64,000 nt of DNA from Xenorhabdus miraniensis. GTDB lineage: Bacteria > Pseudomonadota > Gammaproteobacteria > Enterobacterales > Enterobacteriaceae. Below, piece by piece: positions 56,491 to 64,000 of the stretch. The notes under the pieces are model-generated. The model had not been told where the DNA came from and ran no database searches. It saw only the letters and a program-made list of their open reading frames with translations. The translations under genes were made by a program, and so were the position numbers. Within the stretch, counting starts at the first letter, position 1; every line of letters begins with the position of its first letter. The DNA lies in contig NZ_NITZ01000011.1 in NCBI RefSeq assembly GCF_002632615.1, positions 93,493 through 157,492 of the forward strand. The letters run 5' to 3'.

Positions 56491-57273
56491 TTATTCAACA
56501 TTATTAGGTTTTTCAAGACTAACAATAAAATTATCAAAATAAGCATATTGTTCTACTGGTGGTGCCCAATCCAACGTAGAGCCACCAAAAAATGAACTCC
56601 ATTTTATCGCATCAATAAAAACATTATTCTCGTTTCTCAATTTAATATCATCCAGTCTTAACACTTCCTTATTATCAACATATTGTATATAGATACCATC
56701 ACGTTTGCCGATACTATTCAGCTTGACATATTGTGTCAGTGTATACCAAATTCCTTTCTTTAAAGAGGTATTTAATTTCACGTAATCACCACACTGGGAT
56801 TCTTTTTCTGGATAATAAAGATAACCAAATAACTCCCCTTCTTTTCTCCACATTAAGCGACTACTAAAACCATCAAAACTATCATTATCGACGCATCCTG
56901 AAGGATGATCTCCGCCAGACAAACCCGGCAATTTCCCGCCTTTAATCCACATAAAATCCTTACTGAACATTACATCATATTGCAACCATAATGCTTCATA
57001 CTTACCTTTTATTGGTGCATTGAATGAGGTTCCGGCCTTAGAACCAACCGTATTGGCAAGATAAGTCAGTTCTAATACTTTGTTCCGATCATCTTGCGGA
57101 TCAATAACAATATTTAACCGACCTTGATTAAGCCCAGATGATGAAGTAGGTGAGATTCCCCAATCAGATTTAAAATCTTTAGATGTGTATTTTCCTACTT
57201 TATATTCAAAATCCACATTAATTAAATCAGTATTATTAGCATCGGAAACAGAGGATGAATGCCTTGGTGCCAT
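56491..57273 (-). CDS. Family-14 polysaccharide-lyase-like protein
   Basis: The 260-residue protein matches the PL14 (alginate/glucuronan lyase) domain pattern by eye. GGKLPGLSGGDHPSG (about residues 112-126), FSSRLMWR (136-143), GYLYYP (150-155) and FFGGSTLDWAPPVEQYAYFD are all conserved blocks. The catalytic set known from PL14 enzymes appears present: Lys114, Ser137/Arg139 and Tyr151/Tyr153. There is no signal peptide; the N-terminus is short and hydrophilic. It is a single gene with its own terminator. Substrate and export route are unknown. Confidence 0.78.
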   Translation of the reverse strand: MAPRHSSSVSDANNTDLINVDFEYKVGKYTSKDFKSDWGISPTSSSGLNQGRLNIVIDPQDDRNKVLELTYLANTVGSKAGTSFNAPIKGKYEALWLQYDVMFSKDFMWIKGGKLPGLSGGDHPSGCVDNDSFDGFSSRLMWRKEGELFGYLYYPEKESQCGDYVKLNTSLKKGIWYTLTQYVKLNSIGKRDGIYIQYVDNKEVLRLDDIKLRNENNVFIDAIKWSSFFGGSTLDWAPPVEQYAYFDNFIVSLEKPNNVE

Positions 57274-57523
57274 AATTGACTCCTTATATAAGATATATTT
57301 TTATTTCCACATAAGACACTAAAACAACAAAAATCAAATTCAAGAAGAATACCACTTCTCCAAAACATATTTTCATATTGTCTCTATTTTAAATCATAGT
57401 CAAACTCTATAATCACCCTTCTCTATTTAAAATAACTCATTGGTCTTTTATATTTAATATGTACAAACACCTAACCCCCAGATTAAAACTAATAAACCGG
57501 AGGTTCAGAGAAACATCATCTTT

Positions 57524-58162
57524 CTATTCTGAATCTGATACCATGATTTTTAGAGCATCATAAACCGGTAACAGGCGAGTGAAACCATCTCTATCAAGAA
57601 AATGACCACTATTATCAACATTAATCACTTTAGTCTGCAACGAATGAGCCAAAGCATGGGATGACTGCGGTGAAACAATTTCATCATTAGAAGAAATGAT
57701 CGAAACACGGTGTTCTGTCATTCCACGTAAAAAAGCATAATCCAATGGCTCGGCAGTAAAAGAATTCAACTCTGGTAAAGTGGTTTGAGGAGAATCAAAT
57801 CCAGAAACCAAAATATATCCACCAACATAAGGGGATATCGCTCTTATCGCCTCCAAATGCCGCAATATAGTGATACAACCGAGACTATGACCAATAAAAA
57901 TCGTATCCTTATCTGCCATTGGCACGATATCCATCAACATATCAGCCCATGCTTCAGGTTGAGGTGCTGATGATTCAGGCATCGCAGGTACACTCACTTC
58001 TGCACCTTGTTCAGTTAACGTTTCCTTTAACCAAGAAAACCAATGTGATGAAGGTGATGCTGTATGTCCATGAACAATAATTATTTTTTTGCCAGTAAAC
58101 AAATCGTGACTGCTCGTCGTTGCTATTGTCATTGACCTTACCTTACTGAAAAATTCATCCAT
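57524..58162 (-). CDS. RBBP9/YdeN-family serine hydrolase
   Basis: The 212-residue alpha/beta hydrolase has IIIVHGHTASPSSHWFSWLK (about residues 26-45), nucleophile Ser in FIGHSLGC (about residue 93), an Asp in SSNDEIVSP and the His in NSGHFLDRDG. This layout is typical of the RBBP9/YdeN group (small esterases of unclear substrate). Met11 is an alternative start. It lies between the PL14-like gene and the thioesterase gene, all on one strand but with wide gaps. Confidence 0.85.
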   Translation of the reverse strand: MDEFFSKVRSMTIATTSSHDLFTGKKIIIVHGHTASPSSHWFSWLKETLTEQGAEVSVPAMPESSAPQPEAWADMLMDIVPMADKDTIFIGHSLGCITILRHLEAIRAISPYVGGYILVSGFDSPQTTLPELNSFTAEPLDYAFLRGMTEHRVSIISSNDEIVSPQSSHALAHSLQTKVINVDNSGHFLDRDGFTRLLPVYDALKIMVSDSE

Positions 58163-58433
58163 TAATGGAGATAAAACAGCTTATTATTAAGAAGTTGTGA
58201 CTGATATAAGTCAATACTATTCCTTTTTACAATTGATCAAAATAAACACAAACCGCTCAACATATTCCCAAAAGAAAGTGTACCAAAGACACTGATATTC
58301 AAAGCGATAAACCTGACTGATAAATTGACTGTTTTAACCTTGACATTGTGACCACTTCCTTGTTTGGCATCACCGGATAAATTAATAATATCAATTAAAC
58401 ATTAACCCTAAGACAATATCAGAAGTAACAGGC

Positions 58434-59201
58434 CTAATCTTGTCTTACCAGCTCTCTGGCTTGTTTTCCAAGCCAAGAGATCACTTCATCATTATTAAAC
58501 AAGTAAAAATGCCCTCCCGTAAAAATCTGTTGTTTTATTGGTGCAGGCAATACCCGCTCCCATTCCGCTAATCGGGAAATAGGCACTCTTTTATCTTGAC
58601 GGCCTCCTATTACGTAAATTTGAGCATTTAGTTTTACTTTGGGAAATTTAGACAAAGAATCCAGTAAAATCAGATCATTCCTCATTATTTCAATTAAGTA
58701 GCTACGTAATTCAGGGTCAGCTAAGACGTCTGAAGGCGTTCCCCCGCATTGTTCAAGTATGTTCAATACATAATTATCAGAATATTCCTCATGTGACTTA
58801 TTTTTCAAATCCTCAGGATCAGCGCAGCCTCGGGCTGAAATAACAAGAGATAACTTTCTTTCGGGTGCTTCATTTTCAAGCCGATGAGCAAGTTGATAGG
58901 CAAGTTCTGCTCCCATACTGTGTCCGAATAAAAGTAAAGGTTTATCCTCTCCTAGCCTCAAATGCTTTATCGAAGCAAGGATATCGGACAGTACACTTTC
59001 AGCATCTGTTTGAAAAGACACAGAAGCACGTGTTCCTCTTCCTGCAAGCTCAAGACAATAGACCTCAATAAATTCCGGCAATTTGCGAGCCAATTCCACA
59101 TAAGAAAAACAAGAGCCTCCGGCATGGTGTAGAAATATCAACTGCATTCCAGCTTCAGGTCTTTTAATCACAGGAAATAAAACTGAATTAAACAAAATCA
59201 A
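58434..59201 (-). CDS. Type II thioesterase (NRPS/PKS-associated)
   Basis: Type II thioesterases clear stalled or misprimed intermediates from nonribosomal peptide or polyketide synthetases. The 255-residue product has LIFLHHAGGSCFSY (about residues 22-35), Ser in LFGHSMGAELAYQLA (about residue 94), Asp in VIGGRQDKRVP and the His in FTGGHFYLFN (about residue 231). This is the usual TE II layout. No synthetase gene is in the window, so it is an orphan in place. Start TTG 59201 is uncertain; TTG 59195 has better spacing to AGAGG. Confidence 0.85.
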   Translation of the reverse strand: MILFNSVLFPVIKRPEAGMQLIFLHHAGGSCFSYVELARKLPEFIEVYCLELAGRGTRASVSFQTDAESVLSDILASIKHLRLGEDKPLLLFGHSMGAELAYQLAHRLENEAPERKLSLVISARGCADPEDLKNKSHEEYSDNYVLNILEQCGGTPSDVLADPELRSYLIEIMRNDLILLDSLSKFPKVKLNAQIYVIGGRQDKRVPISRLAEWERVLPAPIKQQIFTGGHFYLFNNDEVISWLGKQARELVRQD

Positions 59202-59539
59202 GTTCCTCTAGTTATATAAATGAGACGCTTCATGTTAACAGGAAATGGACTAAGTTGTTCTATCGATATCATAACTCCTTGACAATATTATTTTACAAAG
59301 AGAAAAGAAGATAAAATGAAAGATACTCATTAAATACAGAGTAATAACTATTGATTTATTTTTCTATAACAGAATAGATTGATTAAATTATAATTATTGG
59401 TTAGATATAAAATTACAACACGACAGTCAATGAGGGAATATCTAAGAGGGCCAGCGCCATTTAACTGAAGTTAAAGGAAAAAATCAGAATGAAAGATATA
59501 AGGCGATAGAGCCCATCCAGTTGGACTCTACCGTTTATC
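59202..59539. other. Gap between NADAR and thioesterase genes
   Basis: About 340 AT-rich bp without a gene. An imperfect hairpin near 59508-59533 (AGAG/CTCT and CCCA/TTGG arms) may end the NADAR transcript. Confidence 0.4.
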
Positions 59540-60082
59540 TTATGTTTTCAATTTTTCACGTACAGCCATCAACGCAAATCCTAATAAATTCAGGCCATCC
59601 CACATCAGGGGATTCTGTATATTGGGCGTATCTTCTGCCAGACCGATTCCCCAGATACGGTCAACAGGGCTAGCCTCAACTAATATCTTATCCCCAGTAT
59701 TTAATAAAAATTCTGCCAGTGGTTTATTCTGGGAAAATTTTGCCAGGTTACCCTCAATCACTATTTTCAATCGATGTTCATCCCAAATCGATTGGTTAAA
59801 ACCACGGATTTCTCGGCCATATGCTTTCGCTGCACCTGGATTTTTAGCATTGATAATTTTTTCCAGAGTGTCGAGATCATTAAACAAGCGAGCCTTTCCT
59901 GCCATCATATAGTGCTCTGCACTTGCATATTTTACATCATGAACAGTAAATTGAACTGGATACCACTGGCTTAAACAAGACTTGGTTATGTGGTTGGCAT
60001 GATTGGTTTTATGCCCCCAGAAAAAAAGATATTTCAGCTTTTTTCCTGATTGGTATAAATCACATAGTGTTTTAATATCCAT
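59540..60082 (-). CDS. NADAR-family protein (YbiA-like)
   Basis: The 180-residue protein has NADAR features: SQWYPVQFTVHDVKYASAEHYMM (split around a conserved Val; about residues 37-59), AYGREIRGFNQSIWDEHR and VEASPVDRIWGIGL. NADAR proteins act on ADP-ribose-type or riboflavin-pathway intermediates as N-glycosidases; E. coli YbiA is one. Here it lies next to a phage-like immunity gene pair, a common setting for NADAR genes, but no effector partner is visible. Confidence 0.85.
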   Translation of the reverse strand: MDIKTLCDLYQSGKKLKYLFFWGHKTNHANHITKSCLSQWYPVQFTVHDVKYASAEHYMMAGKARLFNDLDTLEKIINAKNPGAAKAYGREIRGFNQSIWDEHRLKIVIEGNLAKFSQNKPLAEFLLNTGDKILVEASPVDRIWGIGLAEDTPNIQNPLMWDGLNLLGFALMAVREKLKT

Positions 60083-60294
60083 ATTAACTCTCTATAAGGC
60101 GCTAATTTATCTTAAATACATAAATACGCTCCTATCATACAATTTTTTTTATATTTGTCGATGAATATCCCAGCAGTTTTATTGATATGGAATAAGAACT
60201 TAAAATATAAGTTTGAATAAAAGTAACAAACATAAAAAATGGCAAATAAAAATAATTACATGTTTTCTGAATAAATTATCATATTATCTTGAAA

Positions 60295-60744
60295 TCATTT
60301 GATATTTGCTCTTCGTCCAATAACAAAAACGGCAACCAATCCGACCAAATCGACAGTGATTAAAGTGCCAGCAAATAACATTTCTCCTTTCAATGCAAAA
60401 ACAGTAGCAATAATTAAGATGAACATGGTGATAGAAAAGCCCATCCATTGCCCTCTTTTGTCCCGGCTTATCAGGCCATCAACTGCTTTTTTCTGTTTTT
60501 CATGGCGAAAAGCCTGCTCTTTTTCTCTGAAAGAAAATATTCTTTCTGCACAACCAGGTAGAATGGCCTCATAGTTTTTTAAGGCATCAGGGGATGGGAA
60601 GGATGAACAGCAAGAAACCACCTGATCCTCGATTAAATCTACACTGGTTGAGTCAATATTTAAAGTATCGCGATAATCGTTTGCGGGCATGATATCAAGA
60701 ATACTCCCTATCACTCTGAAATAATGACGAATGTTAGAATTCAT
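60295..60744 (-). CDS. DUF2335 membrane protein
   Basis: The 149-residue protein has the DUF2335 pattern FPSPDALKNYEAILPGCAERIF (about residues 50-71) followed by a helical stretch and EKEQAFRHEKQ. Two membrane segments occupy the C-terminal end (about 101-120 and 125-143). No function is established. The gene lies 85 bp downstream of the cro-like gene on the same strand, so it may be expressed with cro. Confidence 0.8.
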   Translation of the reverse strand: MNSNIRHYFRVIGSILDIMPANDYRDTLNIDSTSVDLIEDQVVSCCSSFPSPDALKNYEAILPGCAERIFSFREKEQAFRHEKQKKAVDGLISRDKRGQWMGFSITMFILIIATVFALKGEMLFAGTLITVDLVGLVAVFVIGRRANIK

Positions 60745-60829
60745 GTTCTCTCCTGAGCAATATACACAAAAAACATCTTAATAAAATCAGCGAAATAACT
60801 AAGCCCAACCTATAATTTAGACGAATTAA

Positions 60830-61051
60830 TTATACTTTTGATATTTTTTTCTCCTGTAGTGCAGCCGGCTTTTGACTCGGAAATGGACGGCATTCTTCCG
60901 CTTTATAAGTTCCATCTTCTTGACGAATCAAAAATATTTTACGCCCAGCTCGCAATGCCTTACTAATCGCCGTTTGATGAACACCAACCAAAAGTGCTGT
61001 TTTGGCCTGGCCATTTAATTTTACATATTCTGATAATGGAATTTTTTCCAT
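60830..61051 (-). CDS. cro: Lambda Cro-like repressor
   Basis: The 73-residue protein resembles lambda Cro: KIPLSEYVKLNGQAKTALLV, then GVHQTAISKALRAGRKIFL (helix-turn-helix, about residues 23-41), and EECRPFPSQK as in the Cro tail. It is divergent from a CI-like gene across 100 bp that holds three operator-like sites, the classic immunity layout. The other structural and lysis genes of a prophage are absent. Confidence 0.88.
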   Translation of the reverse strand: MEKIPLSEYVKLNGQAKTALLVGVHQTAISKALRAGRKIFLIRQEDGTYKAEECRPFPSQKPAALQEKKISKV

Positions 61052-61077
61052 ACCGTTCCTCCTGTCTATTTCAAAAT

Positions 61078-61140
61078 AATATCTAAAGTACTAAATATTT
61101 CAATACTTTTAGTATTTATCATTTCAATAGCATTGGTATT
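61078..61140. promoter_or_regulatory. Three operator-like sites between cro and cI
   Basis: Three 15-bp partial palindromes lie at 61078-61092 (AATATCTAAAGTACT), 61102-61116 (AATACTTTTAGTATT, a perfect palindrome apart from its centre) and 61126-61140 (AATAGCATTGGTATT). Successive starts are exactly 24 bp apart. This matches the three-operator spacing of lambdoid control regions. Confidence 0.8.
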
Positions 61141-61151
61141 AAAATGAGTTC

Positions 61152-61865
61152 ATGAAAAAGAAACTCACAGCAGAACAGCTTGCAGATGCCGCACGCTTAA
61201 AAGCACTCTTTGAGTCTAAGAAAAAACAACTTGGCATCTCTCAAGAAATACTTGCAGAAGAAATTGGCAAGACTCAAAGTGCGATTTCACACTATCTCAA
61301 TGGCATCAATGCCCTTAATTTAGAGATGGCAACCTATTTTGCCCAAAAATTGGGCGTCAGAATTGCAGATTTCAGTCCATCACTGGATAAACAGGCAAGG
61401 AAACTCGTAGCTGTTCTTTATGGGGATAATGTTGCATTTTCAGCTCATTCAAATCCTCAAAAACAATATCCACTACTCGAATGGGTAAATGTAGATCATT
61501 GGTGCGAAGAGCCAACGCCTAAATATCATACAAACGACATCGAAAAGAGTTACGAAGCTTCTATCGAATGTTCACAACGTGCTTTTTGGTTGGAAGTCAA
61601 AGGAGATTCGATGGTGTCGCCAAATGGATTAAGCGTACCACAAGGCATGATCATTTTAGTTGACCCAGAAGTGAAACCTATAACCAATAACTTGGTCGTA
61701 GCAAAACTTGATGGTGAAAAAGAACCCACTTTCAAACAATTGATCACTGAGGGATATGATACTTTTTTAAAGCCATTGAATACCCAATATAATATGATTC
61801 CCCTGAATAACCATGTGCATATTATCGGAGTAGTTGTAGAAGCAAAGATTGGGGAACTGCCTTGA
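61152..61865 (+). CDS. Lambda CI-like repressor lacking the cleavage site
   Basis: The 237-residue protein has an N-terminal helix-turn-helix domain (SQEILAEEIGKTQSAISHYL, about residues 30-49) and a C-terminal S24/LexA-like domain. The catalytic Ser153 (VKGDSM) and Lys195 (PTFKQL) are both kept. At the self-cleavage position, where lambda CI has VQAGMF, this protein reads VNVDHW (Val114-Asp115), so the Ala-Gly bond is missing. The start at 61152 has no ribosome site upstream, as for leaderless lambda cI mRNA. Self-cleavage in the SOS response would not be expected. Confidence 0.9.
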   Translation: MKKKLTAEQLADAARLKALFESKKKQLGISQEILAEEIGKTQSAISHYLNGINALNLEMATYFAQKLGVRIADFSPSLDKQARKLVAVLYGDNVAFSAHSNPQKQYPLLEWVNVDHWCEEPTPKYHTNDIEKSYEASIECSQRAFWLEVKGDSMVSPNGLSVPQGMIILVDPEVKPITNNLVVAKLDGEKEPTFKQLITEGYDTFLKPLNTQYNMIPLNNHVHIIGVVVEAKIGELP

Positions 61866-61947
61866 ATAATAATATAGAACTATTGTGCCAATTACATCGG
61901 TGACTGCTCCCCGCCCTATCGACGCGGTCGTCCAGAAACTCTAGCGG

Positions 61948-62702
61948 GGAAAGGGATTTTCAACTGCCTATAAACCGTCTGTTTTAGTCAACACTGGGCG
62001 TATTATCGTCGCCAAGACCGCAGATCCGTCCAGTGAAACACAGGTTATCGCGGATTTATTGGCGCAGAATTTTAATTTATCGGGATATCACCCGGACAAA
62101 TCGTTATTGGATGCCGGTTATTTCCATGACGCGGTGATTGCGGAGACACAAAAATATCAAAACCGGATGTTTTGCTCTGAAAACACCAACCGACAGAACC
62201 CCGAAAAATCCACCCCAAATCGTTATTTATCTATAATGCTGAGCAAGACAGTGATACCTGTCCTGCCCACCATCAATCATCCCTGAAAAGCACCGTGGCC
62301 ACATCGGAAAAAACGCGAGGCTATTGGGTTTATGGCCGTGCCAATTGCGTCCCATGCAGGCAAAAAGTCCAATGTACACAGGCCAAAGGTGGGAGAAAAA
62401 TAAAACGCTATCCGGAAGATGAAAAGCGGGATGAACTTCGTTGACATATGGCTAACCCTGAGTCAAAACAGATATTGAGTCAACGAAAGAGCATAGTCGA
62501 ACCGGTATTTTCAGCATTGCGGGGAATTCAGGGGCTGGAACGCTTTCGGCGTAAGGGATTGTCAGCAGTAAAGCTGGAATTTACCTTGCATGCAATGGCC
62601 TATAACTTACCAAGAGCAGTGGCTCTGATATTATGGGTGATTTTCAGCCTGTTATTCGTACAAATAACAGGCACTAAAAAAGGGGATATGGGTTCAATTT
62701 GA
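61948..62702 (+). pseudogene. DDE transposase remnant (IS1182-like)
   Basis: Pieces of a DDE-type transposase in the plus direction: VLVNTGRIIVAKTADP and YHPDKSLLDAGYFHDAVIAE (up to 62286), then RGYWVYGRANCVPCRQKVQC, then an in-frame TGA at ELR. The C-terminal part MANPESKQILSQRKSIVEPVF follows, with GLERFRRKGLSAVKLEF at 62448-62702. The N-terminal part is missing and frames change, so it is dead. No intact terminal inverted repeats were recognised. Confidence 0.8.
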
Positions 62703-62741
62703 TACGTTGAAAAAATGACCTCAACCCTTTTACGACACCCT

Positions 62742-63210
62742 CTATCGGGCTAGGCTTCCCACTTCACAGGCCACTGCTTTGGCTTTGTATTCGAGCTTCG
62801 TCACAAAGCGGTTCCATCCGGCATCAGCAATATGACGTGCCAATCTGCGGTTTTTGAGCATATTGCTCGCTTTCAGGGTCTCGACTATCACCACTTGGTT
62901 TTCGTCAATGAGTTGTCGGGACAATTTGTGCTGGAAATCTGCACGGGCGTTAGTAACTTTTTCATGGCAATTAGCAACAATTAAACGCAATTTATCCCGA
63001 TTTTTACTCCCTTTTCGCTTTCGGGAAAGTGCTTTTTGCTTGCGCCGTAGATTGTTGCTGGCACGGATTAGATAGCAGGAATTTGCCAGCTTCCTGCCAT
63101 CTGAGCGAATAAGAAAGTGGGTTAAGCCCAGATCACATCCGGTAATCTTGTTCACATCGGGCACATCCAGAGACGCCGGCATTACTTTGCCATCGTCACA
63201 GAGAGAGGGA
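62742..63210 (-). pseudogene. tnpB: TnpB (IS200/IS605 OrfB) fragment
   Basis: About 155 codons of the middle of TnpB: ITGCDLGLTHFLIRSDGRKL has the first RuvC Asp, RRKQKALSRKRKGSKNRDKL is the linker, VIVETLKASNMLKNRRLARH has the RuvC Glu, and AGWNRFVTKLEYKA follows. The frame is closed upstream by a stop near 63210. The zinc ribbon and final RuvC Asp at the C-terminus are missing, so the nuclease is inactive. TnpB is an RNA-guided endonuclease in intact elements. Confidence 0.85.
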
Positions 63211-64000
63211 CTGCCCCTCTTTAAGAGGTTCAGTTAACAAGAACTTAAAAGGCTACCCAATAGTTTTGGGTTGGTTAGTAAACATACAAGTCAGTTTACG
63301 CTCTGGACAGAACGCGGTGCGGCCAACCACTCCAAGATGCTGGAAATATAGCAGTAGGATAGTTATTGAGTGATAGAACTGATAGCTCTGCCAGTAAAAA
63401 GATTTCCCTGTGACCATGACGACTATCGATAGTGCGTTCTTTTGTTTTCTTCGCGCCATTTTCCACCGCCTATAGATGGTCAAGATTTTTGATCATCATA
63501 AAAATCAATCAATTAAATACGCACTCAGTTACATTAAGTAACCCTGTAAATATGAAAGCAAAAGGTATAGTGAAAATCTCTATACCCTCATCCATACCGT
63601 TAATAAAGGAATCAACCGCAAAAAATTCTTCAGATGCTCTCTTTGTACTGAGTCGAAAATTTGGCTGAGTGGCAGACAAAAGGTGAGGCAGATTTGCGTC
63701 ATTATAAAAATCAGCAAGTTAATGTTACAGTTATTAAGTTGCATAGCAGTACCCCTTTACTAAGGGTAAAACGACCTTAAACCTCTTCTCATGAATAACT
63801 ATAATTTCATTTCTCTCTAATATATACATTAGGGAACCTCTAAAAACTCTCAATACAAAAAATAAGATCAATTTTGCACTCACCAATAAATGACCTTATT
63901 ATGTATGACTTTTTCTTGTTTTTTTAGGAAAAAAATAAACTCATCGCTTTTTCATCGCATACCGGAATTAAAAGGCATGAATGCCGGATTTTCCAAAATA
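63211..64000. other. Region with no supported gene; possible IS end
   Basis: Nothing is confidently coding. A frame at 63253-63483 has no recognisable content. GGGAACCTCTAAAAAC at 63833-63848 resembles the ends of some IS5-group elements, and the sequence to the right edge could be the start of another insertion element continuing out of the window. Confidence 0.4.

Noticed and set aside
63253..63483. 76-codon minus-strand frame next to the tnpB fragment
   Set aside because: No domain or start signals; probably chance in insertion-element debris.
63833..64000. Start of an IS5-group element at the right edge
   Set aside because: Only a short terminal-repeat-like motif is visible and no transposase coding can be shown within the window.

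Overview
The window is chromosomal DNA of an enterobacterium of the Morganellaceae, most likely Xenorhabdus (less likely Photorhabdus). The reasons are moderate-to-low GC with very AT-rich spacers, close similarity to E. coli flagellar, chemotaxis and housekeeping proteins, and flhDC, mot, che, flhBA and flg genes drawn together into one region. The species is an inference; nothing in the window fixes it.

Bases 1-34,000 are one motility region. flgB-flgH run leftward (flgH is cut by the window edge), and flgA and flgMN run rightward. The master regulator flhDC, motAB-cheAW, two chemoreceptors, cheRBYZ and flhBA run leftward from about 34.0 kb to 13.9 kb. Two sigma-28 (FliA) promoters with perfect 15-nt spacing can be read, one before flgM and one before the receptor operon. 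A CRP palindrome with perfect half-sites lies about 325 bp upstream of flhD. Non-flagellar genes interrupt this core: a four-gene chaperone-usher fimbrial operon (6.8-11.8 kb), a DUF4291 gene and a small orphan gene (12.8-13.8 kb), and an island between cheZ and flhB. That island holds a retropepsin-like protease, an AGCS-family amino-acid symporter, a serine recombinase and an alpha/beta hydrolase. flhE was not found.

Bases 34-39 kb are gene-poor. They hold the long flhDC upstream region, a heavily decayed mgtA/mgtB-type Mg2+ ATPase, an intact mgtC and a cold-shock gene. Bases 39.6-47 kb are housekeeping: ylaC, four tRNA-Asn genes each with its own promoter, pyrC with what looks like a nucleotide-sensing leader, bssS, an RcsA-like regulator, trhO and lpxL. 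Bases 47.5-56.3 kb hold a peptide transporter, a LysR/LysE pair, a small secreted protein, a PhzF-like protein, lldP-lldD (without lldR) and a LysR-family remnant.

Bases 56.4-64 kb are accessory. They hold a family-14 polysaccharide-lyase-like protein without a signal peptide, two hydrolases (one an orphan type II thioesterase), a NADAR protein and a DUF2335 membrane protein. Next comes a lambda-like cro/cI pair with three evenly spaced operators, then dead transposase and tnpB fragments. The CI-like repressor keeps its Ser/Lys catalytic dyad but has lost the Ala-Gly cleavage site, so it may be a repressor that SOS cannot inactivate. This and the pyrC leader are the most interesting observations in the window.
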